49,682 nucleotides of DNA from a virus (IMGVR_UViG_3300036939_000056:1-49682); one strand, 5' to 3'; shown: positions 14,734 to 22,440, counted from the stretch's first letter. Notes: a model not told the origin generated them from the letters alone. Made by a program: numbers and translations.

Positions 14734-14841
14734 GTGCCACCTCCAGGCAGCAACATACTGAGTGCAGCAATGTGGGGCAACTTGCAGCACTTTGCCCCGC
14801 GTGTTACGTGTGTCTCGTGGCGTGTTCGCAGGGGGATTGAA
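14734..14841. promoter_or_regulatory. Divergent early control region
   Basis: This 108-bp gap separates the leftward early operon from the rightward recombination operon, so it should hold two promoters. It contains a perfect 7-bp inverted repeat ggggcaa / ttgcccc at 14774-14798, 11 nt apart, and repeated gcagcaa/ttgcagca segments. A rightward TTGCAG ... TTACGT pair (16-nt spacer) is a weak promoter candidate. It is a likely operator for the XRE or RHH proteins. Confidence 0.55.
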
Positions 14842-15087
14842 ATGGAAATGAAGGTGCTGGAAGCGACGTGGACTGCCGACATCCTCGAGGGGTGTGTGGT
14901 GGATGAGCGTGGCCGGGTTGTCCTGCAAATATCGAATTTGCCGGACGACGAGTTCGCCATGCTGGCGATATTTGTCGCCGGTGCTCCGGAGATTGCCCGG
15001 CAGCTCCTGAAGGTGGTGCAGGACCACCAGGAGGGGTGTCAGTGCGACTCGTGCGCGGCCTTGCGCCGGGCCGGGGTGTACCCATGA
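14842..15087 (+). CDS. Small hypothetical protein, first of recombination operon
   Basis: This 81-residue protein (MEMKVLEATWTADILEGCVV ... CDSCAALRRAGVYP) has a beta-rich first half, a helix (APEIARQLLKVVQDHQEG) and a C-terminal CQCDSC cluster. The ATG at 14842 is preceded by AGGGGG. Its last codons overlap the next start (ATGA at 15084-15087). No family is recognised. Confidence 0.68.
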   Translation: MEMKVLEATWTADILEGCVVDERGRVVLQISNLPDDEFAMLAIFVAGAPEIARQLLKVVQDHQEGCQCDSCAALRRAGVYP

Positions 15088-15311
15088 CGCTCCGCCTGCG
15101 CTGCATTCGGTGCGGTGACTGGGAGGACATGAGTCCGCTAGACGTTGGACTCTGCTGCAACTGCTGGTTGTTCCGGGGGAAGGCCCCGCCCCACCGCTGG
15201 CTCCGCTGGCAGAATGGCATGGAGACGCACCCCACCCACAAGGCGCTGGTGGCGGCCCTGGAGGACTTGGAGCGCGTGCCGCACGGGTCGTTGGTGGAGA
15301 GCCCGGCATGA
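15084..15311 (+). CDS. Small zinc-ribbon protein
   Basis: This is a 75-residue protein beginning MTLRLRCIRCGDWEDMSPLD with GLCCNCWLFRG after it, forming a C2-C2 zinc ribbon, then HRWLRWQNGMETHPTHKALV and a C-terminal helix. It is coupled to both neighbours by ATGA overlaps. Function unknown. Confidence 0.68.
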   Translation: MTLRLRCIRCGDWEDMSPLDVGLCCNCWLFRGKAPPHRWLRWQNGMETHPTHKALVAALEDLERVPHGSLVESPA

Positions 15312-15592
15312 GCGAGGAGCGCGTGAAAGTGGAGCCCTGCCCGCGCTGCCCCACCATGAAGCCCCGCGGTTCGCGGTACCACGCACCGCTGCTCCTCGTG
15401 GTGGACGGCCTGCGGTGCCAGCACGGCGCCGTGTACTGGTGCGACTGCGCGGGGAGGATTCCGCCCCCGTGCTGCTGGGGGGACTACAGGGCGGCGCCGA
15501 CAGGGGCCACGCCGAGGAGCGAGGCAAAGTCTCGGCTCTCGGCATTCGAGGCGCGCATGTCAGGCGGCGGATTACAATCCGAGGGAACATGA
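15308..15592 (+). CDS. Small Cys-rich protein
   Basis: This 94-residue protein has EPCPRCPTMKPRGSRYHA, LRCQHGAVYWCDCAG and IPPPCCWGDYR, two probable zinc sites. The C-terminus is a short Arg/Ser-rich tail. Both ends overlap the neighbouring genes by ATGA, which fixes the frame in this dense operon. No homologous family is recognised. Confidence 0.65.
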   Translation: MSEERVKVEPCPRCPTMKPRGSRYHAPLLLVVDGLRCQHGAVYWCDCAGRIPPPCCWGDYRAAPTGATPRSEAKSRLSAFEARMSGGGLQSEGT

Positions 15593-16215
15593 AAGAGGCA
15601 ACGGTAGAAGCGTTGGAGGCCCGAAGCATTCCAGAGCCAAACACAGGGTGCCTCCTTTGGTTGGGCGCCACGTATTCCAACGGGTACGGCTCCGTGCGGG
15701 TCGGCGGCTCGCGGGGCGTCGTGCATAGAACCCACCGACTAATGTACATGCTGGCGCACGGACCCATCCCTGCCGGCCACATGGTAATGCACCGCTGCGA
15801 TCAGCCGGCGTGCATCAATCCTGCCCACCTCACGACAGGGACGCCGCGAGATAATGTACAGGACATGGTCCAGAAGAGGCGACACGCGCACGGCCAGACG
15901 AGCGCAATGGCGCGGCTGTCCGAGGCGGATGTGCTCTCGATACGTAGCCGCCGCTCAGAAGGGGAACCGATTGCCGTTATCGCAAAGGACTTCGGCACAT
16001 CCCCTATGTACGTGTCGCACATCGTCCACGGGCGAACCTGGAGGCATTTGCCTGCGCCGCAGCCACATCCGCGTGTCGCCCGGCCTCGGAAGACATTTTG
16101 CGTGAAGGGCCATCCATACGATGCCGCGAATACATATGTCGCGTCGAGCGGCAAACGAACGTGTCGGGCCTGCAACCGCGCTGCCGCGGCACGTGTGGCG
16201 CGGAGGCGGAAATGA
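15589..16215 (+). CDS. HNH homing endonuclease
   Basis: This 208-residue protein has an HNH_3-type core: CLLWLGATYSNGYGSVRVGG, HRTHRLMYMLAHGPIPAGH, then MHRCDQPACINPAHL, which carries the catalytic His69 with Asn77 and His80 and the Cys pair. Residues about 108-155 (LSEADVLSIRSRRSEGEPIA ... SPMYVSHIVHGRTWRHL) form a helix-turn-helix DNA-binding segment. The last 45 residues hold another Cys pair (FCVKGHPYD, RTCRACNRAAA). Such modular proteins are mobile homing endonucleases. The overlapping start and stop with its neighbours suggest it is well settled in the operon. Confidence 0.88.
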   Translation: MKEATVEALEARSIPEPNTGCLLWLGATYSNGYGSVRVGGSRGVVHRTHRLMYMLAHGPIPAGHMVMHRCDQPACINPAHLTTGTPRDNVQDMVQKRRHAHGQTSAMARLSEADVLSIRSRRSEGEPIAVIAKDFGTSPMYVSHIVHGRTWRHLPAPQPHPRVARPRKTFCVKGHPYDAANTYVASSGKRTCRACNRAAAARVARRRK

Positions 16216-17201
16216 GCCTCACCGAAGAGCAGTTGCGCATCCGCCGCGGTGGCGTGACCGGGACGGACATCTGCGCCCTGCTCGGCAGCTCGCCCTTCTC
16301 CACGCCCTTCGACGTGTGGCTGGAGAAGCTTGGAAAGGCCGAGCCGAAGGAGGACACCCCGGACACGGAGCGGGGGAGATTTCTGGAAGATGGTGGCCGG
16401 CGCTGGTACGCGCACCGCACCGGTGCCATCCGCGTGGAGCAGCCGGGCACTGTGGTGAGTCGGCGCCACCCGCTCATCATCGCCACCCCAGACGGGGTGG
16501 CCCATCACCGGGACGGCGTGCGCGTCCTCGAAATCAAGATGCCCCGCCGCGCCCATGGCTGGGGCGAGCCGGGCACGGACGCGGTGCCACCCTGGTACCT
16601 CCCACAGGCGCTGTGGCAGCTCGCGGCGCTGGATATGGAGCGCGCAGATGTCTTCGCCGTGCTGGAGGGCGAGCCGTGTCTCTACCGCGTGGCTCGCGAC
16701 GTGGAGGTGGAGGGCCTGCTGGTGGAGACGGCCGAACGCTTCTGGAGGGACCACGTGCTCACCGGCAAGCCACCCGAGGTAACGGCGGCGGACTTGCCGA
16801 GCGCCTCCCGGTTCTTCCGCCGGCCCGACACGGAGGAGTACCTGGACTTCGCCGCCCTCCAGCCTGAGGCGCGTGCGGTGCTGGAGGAGTACTTGCGCGC
16901 GTACCAGGAGGAGTCGGCGGCGGCCGAGCGCCTGGCAACCTGGGAGGCGCGAGCGAAGCTGCTGCTGGGCGGTGCGCCTGGCGTGCGAGGGCTGCCCGAG
17001 GAGATGGGGTATTCCCGGCTGGATTGGAGGCAGAACAAGGCCCGCATGCGCACGGACTGGAAGTCCGTCCTCGCGGCGCTGGATGACGAGGACCCGGCCT
17101 TCGCCACGCGCATACGGGCGCTGGTGCAGCAGCACACCACGGTGGTGGAGGGAGAGCGCCCGTTCGTCCCCCGCCGCCTCACGAAGAAGAGGGGAAGATG
17201 A
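16212..17201 (+). CDS. YqaJ-type viral recombinase exonuclease
   Basis: This 329-residue protein matches the YqaJ/lambda-exonuclease family (PD-(D/E)XK fold). It has the N-terminal GVTGTDICALLGSSPF box, ERGRFLEDGGRRWYAHRTG, and the active site ATPDG (D94) with VLEIKMP (E107, K109), followed by WYLPQALWQLAALDMERADV, the usual Gln-containing helix. It degrades the 5' strand of double-stranded ends to expose single strands. Paired with the RecT gene 265 bp downstream it forms a two-component recombination system. The helical C-terminal third (EEYLRAYQEESAAAERLA) is typical. Confidence 0.92.
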   Translation: MSLTEEQLRIRRGGVTGTDICALLGSSPFSTPFDVWLEKLGKAEPKEDTPDTERGRFLEDGGRRWYAHRTGAIRVEQPGTVVSRRHPLIIATPDGVAHHRDGVRVLEIKMPRRAHGWGEPGTDAVPPWYLPQALWQLAALDMERADVFAVLEGEPCLYRVARDVEVEGLLVETAERFWRDHVLTGKPPEVTAADLPSASRFFRRPDTEEYLDFAALQPEARAVLEEYLRAYQEESAAAERLATWEARAKLLLGGAPGVRGLPEEMGYSRLDWRQNKARMRTDWKSVLAALDDEDPAFATRIRALVQQHTTVVEGERPFVPRRLTKKRGR

Positions 17202-17470
17202 ACATGGATAAAATCCATGAGGCGCTGGCCATTGCGAAGAATCTCGGAGCCCATGTCGGACTCATCGAGGAGGCCCGGTCTGAGTTGGCGGCAATCCGCC
17301 AGGCCTGCCGGATACTCAGTGCTGAGGGCATTGAGGACTTCGTCTACACGGTGCGAGACCGGGCGGGGCCTGACGCCTCGTTCACCGGCAACCCCTGGGA
17401 GCACCCGCGCGTCGAGGCGTATGCGAAGGCAGCATCCCTCATCACCAAGATTGCGAAGGAGAGCGCATGA
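17198..17470 (+). CDS. Small helical protein between exonuclease and RecT
   Basis: This is a 90-residue protein (MNMDKIHEALAIAKNLGAHV, EEARSELAAIRQACRILSAE, VEAYAKAASLITKIAKESA), almost all helix. It overlaps the exonuclease stop and the RecT start by ATGA. No family is recognised. Its fixed place between two interacting recombination proteins suggests an accessory role in recombination, which is inference. Confidence 0.7.
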   Translation: MNMDKIHEALAIAKNLGAHVGLIEEARSELAAIRQACRILSAEGIEDFVYTVRDRAGPDASFTGNPWEHPRVEAYAKAASLITKIAKESA

Positions 17471-18384
17471 GCGGCCAGGCAATTCAGAAGGCGCAGCCAG
17501 GGGCGGTGGACAAAATGCTTGCCGTCATCATGCAGGACATCGCCTCCCGGCAGGCGAAGCTGGAGGACTTGCTGCCGCCGGACATGACCCCTGCGCGCTT
17601 CACCGCCTCCGTGGGCCTGGCCCTGGCGCAGCAACCCGCTCTGCTGAAGTGCGATCGGGGAAGCATCGTCCTATCGGTGATGAAGGCCGCGAAGCTCGGG
17701 ATTGACGTGGCTGGTGGCGCGCTTGGACACGGCGCCCTGGTGCCGTTCGGCACCGAATGCACCTTCGTCCCCATGTACAAGGGCCTCGTCATGCTCGCGG
17801 TGACGTCGGGGGTGGTGAAGGATGTGACACCGGTCCTCGTCTACGAGAAGGATCACTTCGCGCTCACCGAGGGTGACACCCCCCACGTGGAGCACAGGCC
17901 GTACGTGCCGCGAAAGGCGACGGACGGCCGCGGAGACATCATCGCCGCGTACACGCGCATCACCCTTCCGGATGGCACCAGGGTCATCAAGGGCATGCTG
18001 TACGCGGACGACATCGCCCGGGTGGAGGCTTCCACCAAGGGGAGGAATACGCCATGGAGCAGCCCCCACCGGCCGGAAATGGTGAAGAAATCCACGCTGA
18101 AGAACGCCTTCAAGACATTGGGGGTACCAGCCGGAGAGCAGGCGGCGCGGCTGCGCGAGGCATTGGCGGCCGACATCGAGGCGGAGGCCCGCGGCGTGGA
18201 CGAACATGCCACGCACACGCTCATGCCGGAGCCGACGAGTGGAGTGGCTGGCCTCAAGGCGGCGCTCAAGGCGAAGAAGACGCCACCTCTCGAGGAGGCG
18301 CAGGTGGAGCTCGTCTCCCACAACCTCGCGAACCCGAACGCCGAGCCGCCCGACGACATGCGCCTGCCGGGGCAGGAGGGCTGA
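17467..18384 (+). CDS. recT: RecT-family single-strand annealing protein
   Basis: This 305-residue protein carries the RecT family sequence: PARFTASVGLALAQQPALLK, SIVLSVMKAAKLGIDVAGG, ALVPFGTECTFVPMYKGLVM, DDIARVEAST and the W...HRPEMVKKSTLKNAFKTLG block near residue 200. RecT coats the single strands produced by the exonuclease and anneals them to homologous DNA, serving phage recombination and concatemer formation. The acidic, Pro-rich C-terminal tail (about 250-305) is variable in the family and may contact host SSB or other partners. Confidence 0.94.
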   Translation: MSGQAIQKAQPGAVDKMLAVIMQDIASRQAKLEDLLPPDMTPARFTASVGLALAQQPALLKCDRGSIVLSVMKAAKLGIDVAGGALGHGALVPFGTECTFVPMYKGLVMLAVTSGVVKDVTPVLVYEKDHFALTEGDTPHVEHRPYVPRKATDGRGDIIAAYTRITLPDGTRVIKGMLYADDIARVEASTKGRNTPWSSPHRPEMVKKSTLKNAFKTLGVPAGEQAARLREALAADIEAEARGVDEHATHTLMPEPTSGVAGLKAALKAKKTPPLEEAQVELVSHNLANPNAEPPDDMRLPGQEG

Positions 18385-18400
18385 GCATGCCTCGCCACGA

Positions 18401-18844
18401 ATGGGGGTTCCGGACTCCGAGAGGGTGCGGACATGCCTGCGTTTTGGTTGCGGTGTGCAGCAGACGCCGTCCATCGGCTTCCTCCGCGCCGTCGGCTGGC
18501 GCCACGACCCAGACGAGCCGTGGAGCACCAACATGATTGAGTGCGAGGGAGAGATGAAAAGCATGACGAGCGAAGAGAAGGCGGGTGCAGTCCCCGATGA
18601 AGGCCGGCAGTGCCGCTGCCCGCTGCGCCCCCACTGCAACCCGGGAAGCCTGGGTGGTGGCTCCAACCTGGAGGCATCGCTGCTCGCTCGCTGGGAGAAC
18701 GAGCACGCGGCGCACCCCTACGCCCGCGCGCGTGACGAGCTCGCCCGGGCCCTCCAGGCCGCCGAGGCGGAGGTGGGCGGCGGCGAGGCGGTGCTGGACA
18801 TGGTGGGGGACATCTTCGGCCTTCCCCGGGGCCGCTTGCGGTAG
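18401..18844 (+). CDS. Hypothetical protein, start uncertain
   Basis: This frame encodes up to 147 residues: VRTCLRFGCGVQQTPSIGFL, RAVGWRHDPDEPWS, then CRCPLRPHCNPGS and a helical C-terminus (ARDELARALQAAEAEVGGG ... IFGLPRGRLR). The ATG at 18401 lacks a well-placed Shine-Dalgarno. One with good spacing (GGAGGG) serves the ATG at 18387, which opens a different frame (MPRHEWGFRTPRGCGH) ending at 18536. An internal ATG at 18554 also has GAGGGAGAG in front, giving 96 residues. The 5' part may therefore be frameshifted or the gene may start at 18554. Confidence 0.5.
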   Translation: MGVPDSERVRTCLRFGCGVQQTPSIGFLRAVGWRHDPDEPWSTNMIECEGEMKSMTSEEKAGAVPDEGRQCRCPLRPHCNPGSLGGGSNLEASLLARWENEHAAHPYARARDELARALQAAEAEVGGGEAVLDMVGDIFGLPRGRLR

Positions 18845-18945
18845 GGCCAGCCCGGCAGTAGAAGAAGGACGGCTGCAAGCCGCCTGACTCGTCCTCGTGG
18901 CGGCCCAAGACCTGACCAGAAGCCCCTCTGGGCCAGCAGTGAGGC

Positions 18946-18987
18946 ACGAATCCCCGGCACGACCTTCCCCCGGTGCCGGGGATTCGT
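18946..18987 (+). terminator. Strong terminator ending the recombination operon
   Basis: A perfect 15-bp stem (acgaatccccggcac / gtgccggggattcgt) with a 12-nt loop is followed by cttgtttgtgttt. It lies 100 bp after the last gene of the operon and before the next transcription unit. It is a typical intrinsic terminator. Confidence 0.85.
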
Positions 18988-19053
18988 CTTGTTTGTGTTT
19001 ACCGTTGCCGGTGGTACCATGCTGGCGCCGCAGAGGTGCGGCGGGGGAAATAA

Positions 19054-19269
19054 ATGAAACGTTTGATTGGGACGCTGCTCGTGAAGAAGCGCGCGGGCGG
19101 TGGGAAGAGAGTCGTTGTAGAAGCCGCGTGGGTTGAGGGCGACGTGAGGTACGTGCGGCTGCGCTCCACGGCGAGGACGAACAACCGCAGGTACCAGGCG
19201 CGCTACTGGAGGTTGCCGGTGGGCGAGGACGGGCTGCCCGAGGGGTACCGGCTGGCGGTGAAACCATGA
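19054..19269 (+). CDS. Small basic beta-rich protein
   Basis: This 71-residue protein (MKRLIGTLLVKKRAGGGKRV, VEGDVRYVRLRSTARTNNRR, YWRLPVGEDGLPEGYRLAVK) looks like a small basic beta-barrel or strand-rich protein. A GGGGGAAATAA stretch precedes the ATG. Its stop overlaps the next start (ATGA). No family is recognised. A promoter is expected in the 67 bp between it and the terminator. Confidence 0.62.
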   Translation: MKRLIGTLLVKKRAGGGKRVVVEAAWVEGDVRYVRLRSTARTNNRRYQARYWRLPVGEDGLPEGYRLAVKP

Positions 19270-20582
19270 GTCCACAGAAGATGAGCAATGCTGCCGCGAT
19301 CGCGTTCCAGCGGATGGCGCGCGGAGACCTCGCAGTGAACGAGGCGCAGCTGCGTGAGTGGGTTGTGCATGCTGCTGACCACATTGCAGCGCTCGAGACG
19401 GAGCGAGACACGCTCGCTGAACAGCTACGCACGGCGCACGGGCAGGTGGCGGAGGTGGCTCGGCTGCTGGACCCCGAGGTGTGCCCAGATGCCTGGGGGC
19501 TGCACGCCGCCGCCCAGAAAGTGTTGGCGCAGCGGGACGAAGCCTTGCGCCTGCATGCGGCGGGCGTGGAGGCGGCGGAACGGATGAGCAAAGAGTTCAA
19601 CCGGAGAATGGTTGGCAGCCCTTCTGACGGCGTGTTCATCCGTACGCGAGGGCTGTTGTCGGAGCTCGACATTCTCCATGCGCGAAAGGGGACTCTGGAG
19701 GAGGAGCTGGGCGGCGTTCGGAGCCAGGTGGCTGGCTGGCGGGTGCGGTGCAAGACCGCCGAGGCCAGGCTCGCCGCCATCCACCGGCGAGCGGAGAACG
19801 GACAGGGCCTGCTTGACGCCTTCCTCGATGGGATAAACGAATCGCTTGAGCACACCACGTCCGATGGGCTGGGTGCCGTCGCCCGCTTCCTGCTCGGAGA
19901 GGTCGCCGAGGCCACAGTACAGGGTGCGCACAAACCCGGCACAAACTCTGGATGCACCTGCATCCCTGGCCACCGCCGCGTGGACTGCCCGGCGTTGCTC
20001 TCCGCCCCGCCGTTTCCCTGCTGCGGCGGCTCCGACGAGCACCCTCCGCAGCACACGCGGGACTGCGGCAAAGCGCCGGGTGAGATCGACTGTGACGTGG
20101 ATGGGAAGGGACGCGCGGTGCTCCCGGGAGTCCGCGCAGTAGTGGCGCCGCGACCTGTACGGCCCGCCCGGGAGCGCGAGGAGCCCAGCACGGCCGAGGC
20201 GTTCGCCGCGGTGAACGGACTCGTTGACGAGCTCTCCGAGGGCCGGGAGGATGGCCCAGGGTGGCGCGTACTGAGGAAGAGGCTCGCCCTGCTGGAGCGA
20301 CGCATGGGGGCGATGGTGCGGGCAATGAGGGCCATCCAGGACGACGTGCGGGCGTGCCCCTGCACCTCGTACAGCGCGGACGCAGTGTGTGGCAGGTGCG
20401 AGCGACTGGCCCAGCTGGTGGACGAGGCTCTCACGGACGCCCCGGCCGTCTTCACCATGGAGGAGGTGGAGCGGGAGCACCGGAAGTGCGCTGCTGGGGC
20501 CGTGACCCAGGAGGAAATTCAGGAACTGCGCGAACGTCTCGCGCAACTGCACAAGAAGGCCCACCCGAAGGAGAAGCCATGA
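19266..20582 (+). CDS. Large coiled-coil protein with Cys clusters
   Basis: This 438-residue protein starts with a helical region (MARGDLAVNEAQLREWVVHA, then ALETERDTLAEQLRTAHGQ) that continues as coiled coil to about residue 190. The middle has GCTCIPGHRRVDCPALL, FPCCGGSDEHPPQHTRDCG, likely metal- or disulfide-linked. The C-terminus returns to helices (LALLERRMGAMVRAMRAIQD, IQELRERLAQLHKKAHPKEK) interrupted by RACPCTSYSADAVCGRCERL. Phages often carry such proteins with helical ends in early or middle operons. No catalytic motif is visible. It is coupled to the exported protein downstream. Confidence 0.68.
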   Translation: MSPQKMSNAAAIAFQRMARGDLAVNEAQLREWVVHAADHIAALETERDTLAEQLRTAHGQVAEVARLLDPEVCPDAWGLHAAAQKVLAQRDEALRLHAAGVEAAERMSKEFNRRMVGSPSDGVFIRTRGLLSELDILHARKGTLEEELGGVRSQVAGWRVRCKTAEARLAAIHRRAENGQGLLDAFLDGINESLEHTTSDGLGAVARFLLGEVAEATVQGAHKPGTNSGCTCIPGHRRVDCPALLSAPPFPCCGGSDEHPPQHTRDCGKAPGEIDCDVDGKGRAVLPGVRAVVAPRPVRPAREREEPSTAEAFAAVNGLVDELSEGREDGPGWRVLRKRLALLERRMGAMVRAMRAIQDDVRACPCTSYSADAVCGRCERLAQLVDEALTDAPAVFTMEEVEREHRKCAAGAVTQEEIQELRERLAQLHKKAHPKEKP

Positions 20583-21166
20583 AGCCAACCCTGCTGTCCA
20601 TGGTGCTGCTGTTGTCCTCACTCGCCCATGCCGCCGCCCTGGGCCCTTCCAACCCGCCGCCCGGCGTCGCTTCCGAGGCGTGGGGCAAGATGACCGGGCG
20701 AGCCGACTGGGTGGCGCGTTCCGTCGCGAAGCTCGCGCCTGGCGCCAACAAGGAATGCGTGTACGCCGTGGTGCTGGAGCTTCTCGGGGAGGTGGAGGTG
20801 GCCTGGTCGCAAGACGAGAAGGGCCGAGGCCAGGGGACGAAGAGGAGCGTGGCCAAGGGGAGGGAGGCGGCCTTCAGCGATGCGCTGAAGAAAAACAGCC
20901 TGGACTCCTGCGGCGGCGGAGGCGGCGGCTCGACTGCCCTTGTTGAGTCCCTGAAGGGGGTGCTGCGCTTCACCGCAGACCAGGAGGGTTGGGACGTGGC
21001 CAACCACGAAAAGCTGAAGCGCGAGGTGGTGCGTGCCGCGCAGGGCCTCGTTGGAATGGGCCTCTTCGCTCCAGCTGCTGGTGGGGCCGCGGTGCCGGCC
21101 GGAGTGCCCCTGCCGATTCTCAACCCGGAGCTCTTCATGCCCCGGGAGCGCAACGACGGGACGTAG
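20579..21166 (+). CDS. Exported hypothetical protein
   Basis: This 195-residue protein has a signal peptide (MKPTLLSMVLLLSSLAHAAA, cleavage about residue 19-20). The mature part has ADWVARSVAKLAPGANKEC and ALKKNSLDSCGGGGGGSTAL, two Cys probably bonded, and a helical C-terminal region ending LPILNPELFMPRERNDGT. It lies just before the possible lysis genes. It is one of few candidates here for an exported lytic factor, though no peptidoglycan-hydrolase motif is seen. Confidence 0.68.
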   Translation: MKPTLLSMVLLLSSLAHAAALGPSNPPPGVASEAWGKMTGRADWVARSVAKLAPGANKECVYAVVLELLGEVEVAWSQDEKGRGQGTKRSVAKGREAAFSDALKKNSLDSCGGGGGGSTALVESLKGVLRFTADQEGWDVANHEKLKREVVRAAQGLVGMGLFAPAAGGAAVPAGVPLPILNPELFMPRERNDGT

Positions 21167-21236
21167 ACGAGCCTGCGGAGGGGGCGTATTCTCCCAGTCC
21201 CTCAACGAGGTAAGGCGGGTTCGTGTTAGAGTCTTG

Positions 21237-21269
21237 AAGGGCCCTGAATTGCAATGATTCAGGGCCCTT
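21237..21269 (+). terminator. Hairpin terminator
   Basis: A perfect 13-bp stem (aagggccctgaat / attcagggccctt) with a 7-nt loop lies 71 bp after the exported-protein stop. The downstream sequence is only moderately T-rich (cgtcgcttcc). Confidence 0.7.
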
Positions 21270-21317
21270 CGTCGCTTCCGGGAGGACATGGGCCAGGGGC
21301 GGCGGTAGGGTGCGCGG

Positions 21318-21686
21318 GTGACCGGGAATCGTCTCCAGCACGTCTACCCCTTCCTCCGGGCAGCAGCCGTCCTGGCGCTCGGTGGTGCCCTGTTGTACTC
21401 GCCGCGCAGGAAGCCGGCATTCAGCCCCCCGGCGCCGTCCGTATGGGCCGTGGACGTGGACCCCTCCGCCCCCGCGTGGTTGCAGGTTGGGCTGAAAGCT
21501 ACCGCACCACTACCAGGACAGAAGCGGCCACCCTGTACGCCGGTGAGGGAGCGGGAGGCGGTGGGGGCCTGCTGGATAGGGACCGAGCATTCGCCGCCCT
21601 GCCCAGAAGCTGTATACGAGGTGCAGGGCCGTTGCGTATTGCCTGTGCATGCCGCCAACCGCCCGCCTACGAGCCTGGAGGAGTAG
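21318..21686 (+). CDS. Membrane-anchored Cys-rich protein, third family member
   Basis: This is a 122-residue protein with a GTG start at 21318. It has a short cytoplasmic N-terminus, a membrane segment (about 10-28, PFLRAAAVLALGGALLY), a Pro-rich linker, and a C-terminal domain GQKRPPC, GACWIGTEHSPPC, GRCVLPV, PTSLEE. This domain aligns with the C-terminal domains of the proteins at 1616 and 49307 (GQKTPPC, GGCW, GECYLPV, PTSMEP), but the N-terminal parts differ. All three would place the Cys domain in the periplasm. Here it opens a gene group ending in a holin-like protein, so a lysis-related role is possible. Confidence 0.7.
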   Translation: MTGNRLQHVYPFLRAAAVLALGGALLYSPRRKPAFSPPAPSVWAVDVDPSAPAWLQVGLKATAPLPGQKRPPCTPVREREAVGACWIGTEHSPPCPEAVYEVQGRCVLPVHAANRPPTSLEE

Positions 21687-21690
21687 CGCC

Positions 21691-22005
21691 TTGTCCACAA
21701 CTTCCGAAGTGGCGTCTTCCGTGGTGAGCGAGAAAACCACCTTCTCGTGGCCTGTCGTGGTGGTGCTGAGTGGGTGTCTGCTGGCCGTGGGCGGGGGAAT
21801 GGTGCGGGTAGAGGCCATTCAACGAGACGCGGACCTGCTCCGGGCCCGGGTGGACTTGCTCGAGCACCAGCAGGGCGCGGACCGCGGCCAGCTGCACACT
21901 CAGGGGGCCACGCTCAACGAGGTGAAAACCCTGCTGATGGAACTCCGGGTGGACGTGCGAGACGCCCTGCGCACCGTGGTGCGGACGGCGGACCATCGGG
22001 AGTAG
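21691..22005 (+). CDS. Membrane-anchored coiled-coil protein
   Basis: This 104-residue protein is assigned a TTG start at 21691 because GGAGGAG lies 7 nt upstream, within the previous stop region. It has one membrane segment (about 15-40, FSWPVVVVLSGCLLAVGGG) followed by a coiled coil (VEAIQRDADLLRARVDLLEH ... VKTLLMELRVDVRDALRTV). The layout resembles inner-membrane spanins and holin-associated phage proteins. The position before a holin-like gene agrees with a lysis role. Confidence 0.65.
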   Translation: MSTTSEVASSVVSEKTTFSWPVVVVLSGCLLAVGGGMVRVEAIQRDADLLRARVDLLEHQQGADRGQLHTQGATLNEVKTLLMELRVDVRDALRTVVRTADHRE

Positions 22006-22014
22006 ACTGGGGCC

Positions 22015-22251
22015 ATGACCTCCCCTGTCAGCCAGCCGCCCGAGGACTCCTCCCCCGGCCACCGGGGCCCCGTTGCCCCAGGCGCTATCATCCCGCCGAA
22101 GGTGGTGCCGTACCTCACCGCCCTCGTCGCCGCTGCCCTGGTGGCAGGCAGGGCCCTTCCCGCGGGCCACCCGGTGAAGGCCGTGGCCGACGCGCTCACC
22201 GACGTGGCGGTGCTCTTCGGGCTCGCCTCGCCGGGCTGGCGGCGCACGTAG
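22015..22251 (+). CDS. Holin-like membrane protein
   Basis: This 78-residue protein has a Pro-rich N-terminus and two short hydrophobic segments (about 30-46, VVPYLTALVAAALVAG, and about 55-70, VKAVADALTDVAVLFGLA) with a basic C-terminus (PGWRRT). Size, topology and position at the end of a membrane-protein group fit a small class II holin, which would open the inner membrane at lysis. Sequence alone cannot prove this, and no endolysin lies next to it. Confidence 0.6.
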   Translation: MTSPVSQPPEDSSPGHRGPVAPGAIIPPKVVPYLTALVAAALVAGRALPAGHPVKAVADALTDVAVLFGLASPGWRRT

Positions 22252-22264
22252 CCCCGAAAGACGA

Positions 22265-22292
22265 AGGGCCCGGAACCGGAGTCCCGAGCCCT
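22265..22292. terminator. Terminator hairpin between convergent operons
   Basis: An inverted repeat (agggc ... gccct outer arms, CGG/CCG inner pairs with one mismatch) lies 13 bp past the holin-like gene, in the gap between it and the leftward genes starting at 22686. It could serve both directions. Confidence 0.45.
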
Positions 22293-22440
22293 CGCCAGCC
22301 GTTCGGAGGTGAGTCCTGGAGGCCAACCACCCGGGAAGGAGCGCCCGGCCGCGTCCCGCTTTCGCGGTACATCCGCAGCAGTACAAAAGGCTGCGGCGCC
22401 TTCTGTAGGAGACGATGCGCCCGCCATCGCCCTGATGCAA

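Noticed and set aside
18266-20458. Minus-strand open frame of about 730 codons
   Set aside because: It runs antisense through the plus-strand RecT tail, coiled-coil gene and a strong terminator, and its translation is Ser/Arg/Pro-rich with no domain. It is an artefact of high GC.
21181-21245. A gggttcg-containing stretch resembling a tRNA T-arm
   Set aside because: No acceptor stem, anticodon arm or D-arm can be built around it.
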